Notes: generated by a model not told the origin, from the letters alone. Numbered from the stretch's first letter, positions 1-5,118 are shown. The stretch: 7,224 nt of DNA from Candidatus Bathyarchaeota archaeon (GCA_014859755.1 JACUTO010000073.1:1-7224), one strand, 5' to 3'. Made by a program: numbers and translations.

Positions 1-51
1 GGTATCTCTATCGAAAAGCCTTTTTGGTCATTCGTTTATGTCATGAGTGAA

Positions 52-58
52 TTAAATA
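52..58 (+). promoter_or_regulatory. Candidate TATA box for the saccharopine dehydrogenase-like gene
   Basis: TTAAATA lies in the otherwise unassigned first 133 bases. An archaeal start site about 26 bp downstream would fall near 81, giving a leader of about 50 nt before the ATG at 134. A GTG at 89 in the same frame would then be almost leaderless, so this box does not settle the start codon. Nothing else is recognisable in bases 1-50. Confidence 0.35.
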
Positions 59-133
59 GGGAGATTACGTCGAATTGAAATAGTTAAGGTGTTGGCGAAA
101 AAAGCAGGGAAAATCTGTTCAAGAAGGGATTGT

Positions 134-1318
134 ATGAGAATTTTGGTTTTGGGTGTGGGAAAGCAAGGATCAGTTTTGGTCAGAGACCTTATTGAAAGCG
201 ATGAAGTGTCGGAAGTTGTTGCCGGTGACAGAGACATCGAGAGGCTGAAGCAGTGTGTGGACAAGCTGGAAAGTGAAAAAGTAAGAGCGGAGCAAATCGA
301 CGTAACTGATCATGCGAAACTGGTTAGGTTGATGAGAAGGCGCTTCGATGTTGTTGCGAATGCGCTTCTGTGGAAATACAGTGTTGACGTAGCCAAAGCC
401 GCTATAGAAGTGGGCGTAAACTACGTTGATTTGGGCCCCTCCCCCAATGTATTCGAACTCGATGAAGCTGCCAAAGCTGCTGAAGTGACCGTTATACCGT
501 CCTGTGGACTGGATCCAGGTATCGACATTATACTTGAAGGATACGGAGCAAAGAAGCTGGACACAGTGGAAAGGATTCACATGTGGTGCGGTGGAATCCC
601 TCAGAAAAACACTCCAGCGTACAACAGCCCATTACGATACAAAATCTCATGGTGGTGGGAGGGCGCTATATCCACCTACTGCGGGACCGCAAAAATTCTT
701 CGCGACGGCAAAATCGTTGAAGTTGAAAAACTGTCTGGCCCCGGGAATCCGGAGATCATCACGTTTACTGAACCCGTAGGAGAATGCGAAGCCTTCTATG
801 TTGGAGCACCGCTTCTCCTCATCGAGCACCTCGGCCTGAAAAACGTCAAAGAAGCTTGGTCTAAGACTGTGCGCTGGCCAGGACACTGCGACATCTGGAG
901 AAAACTAATTGACTTTGGTCTTACCAGAACTGACTTGCGCTTGAAAATAAAGGGTTGCGAGGTCACGCCTCGAGAATTTTTGGTCGAGCTGGGGGAGAAA
1001 ACTCTTCAGTACGAGAAGGGAGAGGGAGATCTTGTGGTTCAGAGGGTTCATGTGCTCGGTCAAAAGAATGGGGAGAGAACACTTTACGCCTATGAGTTTA
1101 TGGACTTTTACGACGAAGAGAACGACACAACAGCCATGGCTCGCACAACCGCCTATCCATGTTCCATAGTAGCCCAAATGATCGCCCGCGGCGACATAAA
1201 AGAAAAGGGCGTGGTACACGCTGGGAAAATCGGATGGAACATCCAACTTGCTGAAAACTTTTTCTCCGAACTGGCAAAAAGAGGCATTCACATCAAAGAA
1301 ACAGTGACTGTCGTCTGA
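134..1318 (+). CDS. Saccharopine dehydrogenase-like NAD(P)-dependent oxidoreductase
   Basis: The 394-residue protein opens with a Rossmann fold. The glycine motif G-V-G-K-Q-G is at residues 7-12, and an acidic D-R-D at 32-34 ends the second strand. Further typical features are VGVNYVDLG (93-101), CGLDPGI (124-130) and a GGIP...NSPLRYKISWW stretch around 153-174, all seen in the saccharopine dehydrogenase/reductase family. Members act on amino-acid adducts in lysine metabolism or on polyamine-like substrates; the exact substrate cannot be read here. The ATG at 134 is chosen because the Rossmann strand starts directly after it and GAAGGGA lies 4 nt upstream. A GTG at 89 would add 15 residues without family likeness. 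The gene stands alone and converges on the DUF362 gene 30 bp downstream. The family call is firm; the function is not. Confidence 0.88.
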   Translation: MRILVLGVGKQGSVLVRDLIESDEVSEVVAGDRDIERLKQCVDKLESEKVRAEQIDVTDHAKLVRLMRRRFDVVANALLWKYSVDVAKAAIEVGVNYVDLGPSPNVFELDEAAKAAEVTVIPSCGLDPGIDIILEGYGAKKLDTVERIHMWCGGIPQKNTPAYNSPLRYKISWWWEGAISTYCGTAKILRDGKIVEVEKLSGPGNPEIITFTEPVGECEAFYVGAPLLLIEHLGLKNVKEAWSKTVRWPGHCDIWRKLIDFGLTRTDLRLKIKGCEVTPREFLVELGEKTLQYEKGEGDLVVQRVHVLGQKNGERTLYAYEFMDFYDEENDTTAMARTTAYPCSIVAQMIARGDIKEKGVVHAGKIGWNIQLAENFFSELAKRGIHIKETVTVV

Positions 1319-1336
1319 TCTTCTCTGCTGCATGGA

Positions 1337-1349
1337 TGTGTGTGCGCGC
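1337..1349. repeat. Alternating GT/GC tract at the 3' end of the DUF362 gene
   Basis: TGTGTGTGCGCGC fills the short gap between two convergent genes. Its last base belongs to the stop codon of the minus-strand gene, so on that strand the tract follows the stop immediately. It is one of several such GC alternations in the window. Confidence 0.5.
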
Positions 1350-2203
1350 TAACCGATACGACCAAGAAGTCTTGATGAAAACGATCTTTGAAACTTTCGT
1401 CTCACGCTTTCTATGGGTTCTCCCAGCACAGTTATCTCTTCCAGGTTGCATGTTCCGAGCCCTTTTTTCTCTGCGAAAACTAGGTGCTTTACATCGCTTG
1501 GAGGAATGCCCATAACCGCGGCGCCAACGGCATCAACAGCCACGGGGTCTGCCCCAGCCATAACCAAGTTCATTTCAACAGGGTTTCCACTTGTCTCGTG
1601 TCCCTCACCCGCAACTATCCCGTCCACAACCGATACGCTGGGTCTGAGAACAGATGCTAGATCAGCGATTCTTTGGCTGAGCCTCCCTTTGTGCATGGTG
1701 CCCTTGGAAGCCAAGGCTCCCATCATGTTCTTCAAACTCAATGTGATGGTGGCTATCCTGTGAGGCTTAAGCTTCGGAACGCTGATTATCGTGCTTTCCA
1801 AAGCAGTTTTGGCAACCCTCACGCTCTTGAGCGACAGCGGGTCAGGCGGTTTGACCTCAACAAACTCATCTTTGTTAAGGTCAACAAGTTTCACACCCCA
1901 CCTTTCAGCAACGGCGTCAACACCAGCAACTTGAAAAGCTTCGAAGGTGTCTGCGAAACCGCTTCCTTCACCTATGACAATTTCTTCCACTTTACGTTCC
2001 CTCAAAAACTTAACAATCCCTTCTAAGACTCGGGCGTCTGTTGTGATTCCGGTTGAAGGGTGACTGGAATTTATGTAGTTGGGCTTGATCAAAATCGGCT
2101 TTTTCTCAGAGAGCAAACCATCCACGTCGGACCCTATCTTTTCAAGAGCTTTAACGGTCATTTCGACAGGTCTTGTTCCCTTGACAATAGCGACTCTACT
2201 CAT
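1349..2203 (-). CDS. DUF362 family protein
   Basis: The product has 284 residues and shows the DUF362 landmarks in order: KPN (40-42), STGITTDARV (50-59), GEGSG (78-82), PKLKPH (143-148), SLKNMMG (156-162), DGIVAGEGH (194-202) and the NPVEMNLVMAGADPVAVDAV block (207-226). Many family members carry a C-terminal 4Fe-4S ferredoxin module. This one ends after the DUF362 core and has no cysteine cluster, so it is the short, non-ferredoxin type. The role of the family is not established. The ATG at 2203 is chosen because MSRVAIVKG is the usual family opening. The frame stays open to 2404, but the extra residues are low in family character. No clear ribosome site precedes the ATG. The gene diverges from the LysE-type exporter across a 242-bp spacer. 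Confidence 0.88.
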   Translation of the reverse strand: MSRVAIVKGTRPVEMTVKALEKIGSDVDGLLSEKKPILIKPNYINSSHPSTGITTDARVLEGIVKFLRERKVEEIVIGEGSGFADTFEAFQVAGVDAVAERWGVKLVDLNKDEFVEVKPPDPLSLKSVRVAKTALESTIISVPKLKPHRIATITLSLKNMMGALASKGTMHKGRLSQRIADLASVLRPSVSVVDGIVAGEGHETSGNPVEMNLVMAGADPVAVDAVGAAVMGIPPSDVKHLVFAEKKGLGTCNLEEITVLGEPIESVRRKFQRSFSSRLLGRIG

Positions 2204-2326
2204 TTGGGGGCACTTACCGTTGTAAAACACCACACGGCAATTTGAATGTTTCTTTTCTACGGTTTCGGCGCGCGAAATCGAGCGCGTAGACTTCCTTAGA
2301 ATACCTCGAGACAGAGCGGTGTGCAC

Positions 2327-2337
2327 AATATTATATG
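2327..2337 (-). promoter_or_regulatory. Candidate TATA box for the DUF362 gene
   Basis: On the minus strand this reads CATATAATATT, the best TATA-like element in the divergent spacer for that direction. It predicts a transcript start near 2306 and a leader of roughly 100 nt. A weaker TTTTACA at 2221-2227 is too close to the ATG to serve. Confidence 0.35.
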
Positions 2338-2355
2338 CGAGCACATAAAAGGGGG

Positions 2356-2367
2356 GTGCGCGCGCAC
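2356..2367. repeat. 12-bp GC palindrome GTGCGCGCGCAC in the divergent spacer
   Basis: This is a perfect self-complementary, fully alternating purine-pyrimidine sequence. It lies between the DUF362 and LysE-type promoters, preceded by a run of six G. It could be an operator or a site prone to left-handed DNA, and it is related in sequence to the other GCGCGC motifs in the window. Confidence 0.5.
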
Positions 2368-2414
2368 ACAACTGCAACATGAGCTCAAAAATTTTATGCC
2401 ACACCCGCGCAAGA

Positions 2415-2422
2415 TTAATTAT
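2415..2422 (+). promoter_or_regulatory. TATA box placing a leaderless start at the LysE-type gene
   Basis: TTAATTAT is centred about 27 bp before the ATG at 2446, the normal archaeal TATA-to-start distance. No Shine-Dalgarno-like sequence lies between them. Together these suggest that transcription begins at or next to the start codon. Confidence 0.55.
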
Positions 2423-2445
2423 CCGCCTCCCAGTTTTCTAGTGTC

Positions 2446-3087
2446 ATGGACTTACTGAACTTCGTTGCGACTGTTGTTCTTCTAACAGCTTCCGGCGCCT
2501 TGGCTCCAGGCCCCTTATTTTTTGTCACAGTCTCTCACGGTGCCAGGTCGGGAGCCAAGAGCGGCTTGGTGTTCTCCATAGCGCATACTTTGGTTGAGTT
2601 CACTCTTGTCATGCTGCTGGCGGGTGGTCTCCTAGCCGTTGCGAACGAACCTACCGTTAAGCCAACCGTTAATCTTATCGTGGGAGTTGCTGGAGGTGTA
2701 GTTCTTCTTGTTTTTGGTGCCATGCAAATCCGTGACTCCCTTAAATCTAAATTCAGTGAAACTAGACCCGGAGGGGTGGCGACGCGGAATCTTCTGTTGA
2801 TAGGTTTGGCCTTCACTGGTTTGAATCCTTTCTTTGTTGTTTGGTGGCTCACAGCTGGCGCGGAACTGGTTCGTCTTTCCCTTGAGTTTGCTTCCTTAGC
2901 CGGAGTTGTGTTCATGTATGTCTGTCACGTGTGGATGGACTACGCTTGGCTTACGTCTGTTGCCCATTTTTCGAAGATGGGAACGAATGTTGTGGGATCT
3001 AAATGGTACCGACTCGTTATGGCTGTGTTCGGGGCGGTCCTAATCTATTTTGGACTCACCTTCCTCGTCAATTCTTTGAGCCTCTAA
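2446..3087 (+). CDS. LysE/RhtB family amino-acid exporter
   Basis: The protein is a 213-residue polytopic membrane protein, close to the usual 200-215 for this family. The first membrane segment carries the signature A-P-G-P at residues 20-23, followed by a G-x-x-x-G-x-x-S/A-type helix (GARSGAKSGLVFSIAHTLVE). A second hallmark, the loop with GLAFTGLNPFFVVWW, lies in the middle. Five to six hydrophobic helices can be drawn. Characterised relatives export basic or other amino acids and small metabolites; the substrate here is unknown. The ATG is supported by the TATA box 27 bp upstream and by the position of the first helix. The gene is monocistronic and converges on a tiny membrane protein gene. 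Confidence 0.88.
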   Translation: MDLLNFVATVVLLTASGALAPGPLFFVTVSHGARSGAKSGLVFSIAHTLVEFTLVMLLAGGLLAVANEPTVKPTVNLIVGVAGGVVLLVFGAMQIRDSLKSKFSETRPGGVATRNLLLIGLAFTGLNPFFVVWWLTAGAELVRLSLEFASLAGVVFMYVCHVWMDYAWLTSVAHFSKMGTNVVGSKWYRLVMAVFGAVLIYFGLTFLVNSLSL

Positions 3088-3128
3088 AGCTTCTTCGGTT
3101 TGGTGAGGTTTTGATTTGCAGGGGTGCG

Positions 3129-3272
3129 CTATTCTGCGCATTCGGTGACCAGTTTCTGCATTTCTTCTCTTTTTGTTTCTTCGAATGCGCGTGCACATAG
3201 GCGGTACAGGAGGAACAGCGTAGCGCCTGGGGCTAAGAGAAGTCCGCCCAAGATGCTGAGGAGTAAAAGCAT
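3129..3272 (-). CDS. Small single-span membrane protein, 47 residues
   Basis: I do not recognise a family. The start at 3272 gives one hydrophobic helix (about residues 2-24, rich in Leu and Gly), followed by a short basic and then acidic amphipathic tail with KREEMQKLVTECAE. On the minus strand GGATGAG lies three bases before the ATG, and a TATA-like GATATATGA at 3332-3340 predicts a transcript start near 3310, leaving a sensible 38-nt leader. A TTG at 3326 in the same frame would be too near the TATA box. The topology (N-terminal anchor, cytosolic charged tail) suggests a small accessory membrane subunit, which is inference. The chance that it is not a gene is real because of its size. Confidence 0.5.
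   Translation of the reverse strand: MLLLLSILGGLLLAPGATLFLLYRLCARAFEETKREEMQKLVTECAE
3185..3199. repeat. Alternating purine-pyrimidine tract containing TGCGCGTGCA
   Basis: The 10-mer TGCGCGTGCA at 3186-3195 occurs twice more in the window: 3918-3927 on this strand and 4340-4349 on the other. This copy lies inside the 47-residue ORF, about 100 bp past the LysE-type stop. Confidence 0.45.
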
Positions 3273-3326
3273 GTTCTCATCCAGAGAAAGCGTATCGAAT
3301 GTGTTAATATAGGGGTTGTTTCGCAA

Positions 3327-3341
3327 TCGATCATATATCGA
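3327..3341. promoter_or_regulatory. Inverted repeat overlapping the TATA box of the small membrane gene
   Basis: TCGAT and ATCGA are separated by CATAT, making a 15-bp inverted repeat that contains the minus-strand TATA-like element. A repressor bound here would block the small membrane protein gene. No ligand or regulator can be named. Confidence 0.35.
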
Positions 3342-3382
3342 AAAACAAATGCGTCCGCATCATCGTTGGATTATGGAATCTC

Positions 3383-3390
3383 TTTTATGT
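3383..3390 (+). promoter_or_regulatory. Candidate TATA box for the zinc-ribbon membrane protein
   Basis: TTTTATGT predicts a transcript start near 3412. A ribosome-site-like GGGGTG follows at 3415-3420, about 10 nt before the ATG at 3431, so the promoter and ribosome site agree on that start. Confidence 0.4.
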
Positions 3391-3430
3391 GTGAACGTAT
3401 GAAAACAATCCTTTGGGGTGTGAATGGCTC

Positions 3431-3799
3431 ATGGTTTATTGCACGAAGTGTGGCACCAAAAACGAAGAAGATGTTGAATTCTGCGTTAAGTGTGGGGCGA
3501 ACCTGTGGGTCTCACGGGAGAAAAGGTTGGAGAGACGTGCGAAGGAATGGGGAGAAGAATTTGGGAGACGTGCAGAGGAATGGGGAGAACAGTTTGGAAG
3601 GCGTGCGGAAAAAGAATGTTTTGGGCTCCCTCACGGCGGAGCAATCGTAGGCCTAATCGTTGGCGTAATAATAATACTCTTAGGAGTGTCCTTCGTGCTT
3701 GGGATAGAAATATGGAATTACCTATGGGCCCTCATAATAATCGTCATCGGGATACTTATCGTCGCCGGGGCCATCTACAGCCTCAGACGTAGATCCTAG
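3431..3799 (+). CDS. Zinc-ribbon protein with charged helical repeat and two membrane segments
   Basis: The product has 122 residues. Residues 4-21 form a zinc ribbon, C-T-K-C-G then C-V-K-C-G (Cys 4, 7, 18, 21). Residues 35-61 are a highly charged predicted helix built from an 11-residue unit, R-R-A-K/E-E-W-G-E-E/Q-F-G, present twice and then partly again. Residues 71-92 and 96-117 are two hydrophobic membrane segments separated by a short turn, closed by a basic S-L-R-R-R-S tail. The zinc ribbon and repeat would therefore face the cytosol. Such zinc ribbon plus membrane hairpin proteins are frequent in archaea and have no assigned role. ATG 3431 is chosen because the ribbon starts immediately after it; an upstream GTG at 3413 adds six residues. 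A T-rich terminator follows. Confidence 0.78.
   Translation: MVYCTKCGTKNEEDVEFCVKCGANLWVSREKRLERRAKEWGEEFGRRAEEWGEQFGRRAEKECFGLPHGGAIVGLIVGVIIILLGVSFVLGIEIWNYLWALIIIVIGILIVAGAIYSLRRRS
3533..3598 (+). repeat. Tandem 33-bp in-frame repeat within the zinc-ribbon gene
   Basis: Units 3533-3565 and 3566-3598 encode RRAKEWGEEFG and RRAEEWGEQFG, and a third decayed unit begins at 3599. The 11-residue period suits a straight amphipathic helix with Trp and Phe on a regular face. The unit length being a multiple of three means unit number can change without a frameshift. Confidence 0.75.
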
Positions 3800-3801
3800 C
3801 C

Positions 3802-3815
3802 TTTTCCTCTTTTTT
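3802..3815 (+). terminator. T-rich terminator of the zinc-ribbon gene
   Basis: TTTTCCTCTTTTTT begins three bases after the stop codon, an archaeal-type oligo-T termination signal without a needed hairpin. A GTGCGCGCGCG tract follows at 3819-3829. Confidence 0.5.
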
Positions 3816-3816
3816 A

Positions 3817-3829
3817 ATGTGCGCGCGCG
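3817..3829. repeat. Alternating ATGTGCGCGCGCG tract
   Basis: A 13-base purine-pyrimidine alternation lies just after the oligo-T terminator of the zinc-ribbon gene, and is another member of the GCGCGC motif group. Confidence 0.45.
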
Positions 3830-3928
3830 GGAAAGAAGGTCTAGGTCGTAGTTAGCAATGGATTTCTTGGTCTTGTGTGAAAATATGGATTGAAGTTCTC
3901 AAGTAGATTCTTTCCTATGCGCGTGCAT

Positions 3929-4021
3929 TTATCGTAAACCTAAAAACGCAGTGTCTATAACCCTTTGCATGCATGCATAGACATCAGCATCTAGCCTTAT
4001 CTTCCCAACCACCAGCCTCAT
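3929..4021 (-). CDS. Tiny ORF of 30 residues, doubtful
   Basis: It begins MRLVVGKIRLDADVY and ends in FLGLR. Its ATG overlaps the stop of the preceding tiny ORF as TAATG, and GAGG lies about 8 nt upstream. The stop codon is followed directly by ATGCACGCGCAT. The coupling looks deliberate, but 30 residues is little evidence. It may be the remains of a longer gene, for instance a small antitoxin-like protein; I do not recognise it. Confidence 0.22.
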   Translation of the reverse strand: MRLVVGKIRLDADVYACMQRVIDTAFLGLR

Positions 4022-4077
4022 TATAAGTCCTCTAAAGATTCTGCCTTATCCTCTTTGCGATGGTATCTAATCCTCAT
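4021..4077 (-). CDS. Tiny ORF of 18 residues, doubtful
   Basis: It reads MRIRYHRKEDKAESLEDL. AAGAAGGAAG lies 6 nt before the ATG and an A/T-rich box (4106-4120, minus strand) lies farther upstream, so the initiation signals are better than expected by chance. The opening MRIRY followed by a charged E-D recalls the start of DUF2283 proteins such as the one at 4816, which could make this a decayed relative. That is a weak guess. Confidence 0.2.
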   Translation of the reverse strand: MRIRYHRKEDKAESLEDL

Positions 4078-4319
4078 GCATGACTTCCTTCTTTGTTAAG
4101 TATCAGAAAAAATTTTAAGATTTAGGCTTAACGTTAGGAGCATCGCATTTAGTTTGATTATGAAGAAGTGATCCATTTGAAAGAGGATCTAAAGTATGTC
4201 GCTCGCAATTATAGAAAGGGAGACGAGGCTCACATTGCACGGATTTTTAGCGAATGCTGGGGTCCGACAACTGAAAGGCAGCTGAGACGATGGCTTCGGC
4301 GCGACAGAGTTCTTTTTGA

Positions 4320-4331
4320 GATCGATCGATC
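4320..4331. repeat. (GATC)3 array at the break in the GNAT gene
   Basis: Three tandem GATC units mark the point where the GNAT reading frame loses family likeness. It is the first of three such arrays within 1.15 kb. Confidence 0.85.
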
Positions 4332-4338
4332 CCATGCG

Positions 4339-4350
4339 ATGCACGCGCAC
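4339..4350. repeat. ATGCACGCGCAC tract directly after the winged-helix stop codon
   Basis: On the minus strand it reads GTGCGCGTGCAT and its first G is the last base of the stop codon. It contains the reverse complement of the 10-mer TGCGCGTGCA found at 3186 and 3918. Confidence 0.5.
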
Positions 4351-4529
4351 TAATTTAGGATTTCTAAGAGTTTTTCTCCTTTTTGTGTGATTTTGTAGAC
4401 GCCTCGGCTGACGCGTTTTATGTAGCCGTTTGGAAGTAGATAGTCGTAGAACTGCTTTCTGAACGTGTTTGATGTTGCGAAGCGTAGGCATGTGGCCACA
4501 GTTTTCTTCTCAATATCCGTGTAATGCAC
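4350..4529 (-). CDS. Small winged-helix DNA-binding protein, 59 residues
   Basis: Reading from a GTG at 4529 gives 59 residues beginning MHYTDIEKKTVATCLRF. The C-terminal half (QFYDYLLPNGYIKRVSRGVY, then KITQKGEKLLEILN) has the form of a winged helix: a recognition-like helix, a two-strand wing with GYIKRVSRGVYKIT, and a closing helix starting at QKGEKLLE, a phrase typical of archaeal HTH regulators. AGAAAGG lies 4 nt before the GTG. The gene diverges from the DUF4258-DUF2283 pair with a shared A/T-rich box, so autoregulation or control of the pair is plausible but unproven. The strongest sign that it is a real gene is the second, truncated copy at 5031-5117, which differs mainly by conservative residues. 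No ATG is available in the frame. Confidence 0.68.
   Translation of the reverse strand: MHYTDIEKKTVATCLRFATSNTFRKQFYDYLLPNGYIKRVSRGVYKITQKGEKLLEILN
4360..4436. repeat. 77-bp direct repeat, copy 1
   Basis: This segment matches 5041-5117 at 70 of 77 positions by hand count. It lies in the 3' half of the winged-helix gene. The two copies lie in the same orientation on either side of the DUF4258-DUF2283 pair, 681 bp apart. Confidence 0.88.
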
Positions 4530-4549
4530 GTAACCTTTCTGGACAAATG

Positions 4550-4559
4550 TTTTATTTTG
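4550..4559. promoter_or_regulatory. Shared A/T-rich box between divergent winged-helix and DUF4258 genes
   Basis: TTTTATTTTG on the + strand predicts a start near 4580, about 9 nt before the DUF4258 ATG. On the minus strand CAAAATAAAA lies about 24 bp before the winged-helix GTG. One 60-bp spacer thus seems to hold both promoters, so initiation in the two directions should compete. Confidence 0.4.
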
Positions 4560-4588
4560 ATTGAGATGATCAACATGCGTTGATTGGG

Positions 4589-4819
4589 ATGGTTGTGGAG
4601 TATACGGAGCATGCTTTATTTCGAATGAGGCATAGGCGAATATTGCGAGCCAGAATTGAAGAAACCATCGAAAATCCTGATTTTAGCTTCATGATACGCG
4701 CTGGCAGACTCGCCGCATTGAAGAAATATGCGGATAAATTTCTCAAAGTAATTTATGAAAGGAGCAATGGTAAAATAATCGTTGTTACAGTATATTGGAC
4801 GAAGAGGATAAGACGATGA
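4589..4819 (+). CDS. DUF4258 protein, probable toxin-like partner
   Basis: The protein has 76 residues with the DUF4258 pattern: Y-T-E-H-A-L-x-R-M (5-13), a helix ending ENPD (28-31), LKVIYE (52-57) and a final strand IVVTVYW followed by a basic T-K-R-I-R-R. His 8 and Arg 12 sit where the family conserves them. DUF4258 proteins are small, RelE-fold-like and often encoded beside small DUF2283 partners, so a toxin-antitoxin role is often suggested; biochemical proof is lacking to my knowledge. ATG 4589 is preferred; a TTG at 4580 would add three residues. The stop overlaps the next start as ATGA, implying translational coupling. Confidence 0.72.
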   Translation: MVVEYTEHALFRMRHRRILRARIEETIENPDFSFMIRAGRLAALKKYADKFLKVIYERSNGKIIVVTVYWTKRIRR

Positions 4820-5034
4820 TAAGGGTTCAGTACGACGCTAAAGCCGATGCAATGTATATTTGGCTAAGAAAAACCAAATATGAGATAAGTGAAGAGCTGG
4901 CGGAGAACGTGATTCTCGACCTTGACAAACGTGGACGCATAATCGGAATAGAAATCCTTGACGCATCAAAAAATTTGGGAAAAGAACTTGTCAACAAAAT
5001 ACTAAACACGGAAAAGCTGGCTGTAACAGCTTAA
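4816..5034 (+). CDS. DUF2283 protein, probable antitoxin-like partner
   Basis: The protein has 72 residues and starts MIRVQYDAKADAMYIWL, the usual DUF2283 opening (Y-D-x-x-A-D-x-x-Y-I). It continues with VILDLDKRGRIIGIEILDAS (32-51), the family's second hairpin. It is acidic in the middle, in contrast to the basic DUF4258 product, which fits direct binding between the two. The start is fixed by the ATGA overlap with the upstream stop at 4816-4819 and by GAGG 10 nt before. An earlier in-frame ATG at 4795 lies inside the upstream gene and is unlikely. The 3' end overlaps by a few bases with the truncated winged-helix copy on the other strand. Confidence 0.8.
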   Translation: MIRVQYDAKADAMYIWLRKTKYEISEELAENVILDLDKRGRIIGIEILDASKNLGKELVNKILNTEKLAVTA

Positions 5035-5117
5035 CTCAAAATTTCTAAGAGTTTTTCTCCTTTCTCGGTGATTCTGTAGACGCCTCGGCTGACGCGTTGT
5101 ACGTAGCCGTTGGGAAG
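5031..5117 (-). pseudogene. Truncated second copy of the winged-helix gene
   Basis: The reading frame LPNGYVQRVSRGVY, then RITEKGEKLLEILS and stop, matches the last 28 residues of the protein at 4350-4529. Differences are I/V, K/Q, K/R, Q/E and N/S plus silent changes, the pattern expected of a paralogue that diverged while still coding. Likeness ends at the Leu before PNGY, one base from the (GATC)4 array. The frame continues through the array into unrelated sequence, so the N-terminal half has been lost. The remnant is all wing and closing helix and is not expected to bind DNA. Confidence 0.8.
5041..5117. repeat. 77-bp direct repeat, copy 2
   Basis: This is the partner of 4360-4436. It ends abruptly at the palindromic GATC array, whereas copy 1 continues into the rest of the winged-helix gene. 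Confidence 0.88.
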
Positions 5118-5118
5118 C

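Larger units (their letters stand above)
3830..4167. other. Mostly noncoding stretch at the left edge of the scrambled patch
   Basis: No ORF of ordinary size or RNA gene is visible. It holds the TGCGCGTGCA copy at 3918-3927, a (GCAT)3 tract at 3967-3978, two tiny minus-strand ORFs with good ribosome sites (3929-4021 and 4021-4077), and an A/T-rich box TTTTAAGA at 4113-4120 that could serve as a promoter for the GNAT fragment. No tRNA-like arms were seen. Confidence 0.4.
4168..4353 (+). pseudogene. Truncated GNAT acetyltransferase, N-terminal part only
   Basis: The readable part resembles the start of a GNAT N-acetyltransferase: YVARNYRKGDEAHIARIFSE (residues 10-29), then C-W-G-P-T-T and RQLRRWLRR, matching the first strand and helices of the fold. 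The acetyl-CoA-binding R/Q-x-x-G-x-G/A loop, which should lie some 50-60 residues farther on, is absent. Family likeness stops at LFEI (residue 52), exactly where three GATC units begin, and the frame then closes after nine unrelated residues. The stop overlaps tail-to-tail with the stop of the winged-helix gene. The GTG at 4168 is the only good start in frame. A 61-residue product cannot have acetyltransferase activity. The GNAT assignment itself is moderate, since it rests on the N-terminus. Confidence 0.55.

Noticed and set aside
89..133. 15-residue extension of the saccharopine dehydrogenase-like protein from GTG 89
   Set aside because: The Rossmann strand begins directly after the ATG at 134, which also has a purine-rich ribosome site.
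2204..2404. 67-residue N-terminal extension of the DUF362 protein
   Set aside because: The extra sequence runs through the divergent spacer, including the GC palindrome and TATA boxes, and does not resemble the family; MSRVAIVKG at 2203 is a normal start.
3830..4160. tRNA or other structured RNA gene in the long spacer
   Set aside because: No GGTTCGA-type arm, acceptor pairing or long stem was found by eye on either strand; a covariance-model search would be needed to exclude it firmly.
4189..4491. 100-residue minus-strand frame over the GNAT fragment and winged-helix gene
   Set aside because: It lies in a different frame from the winged-helix reading, which is supported by the conservatively diverged second copy.
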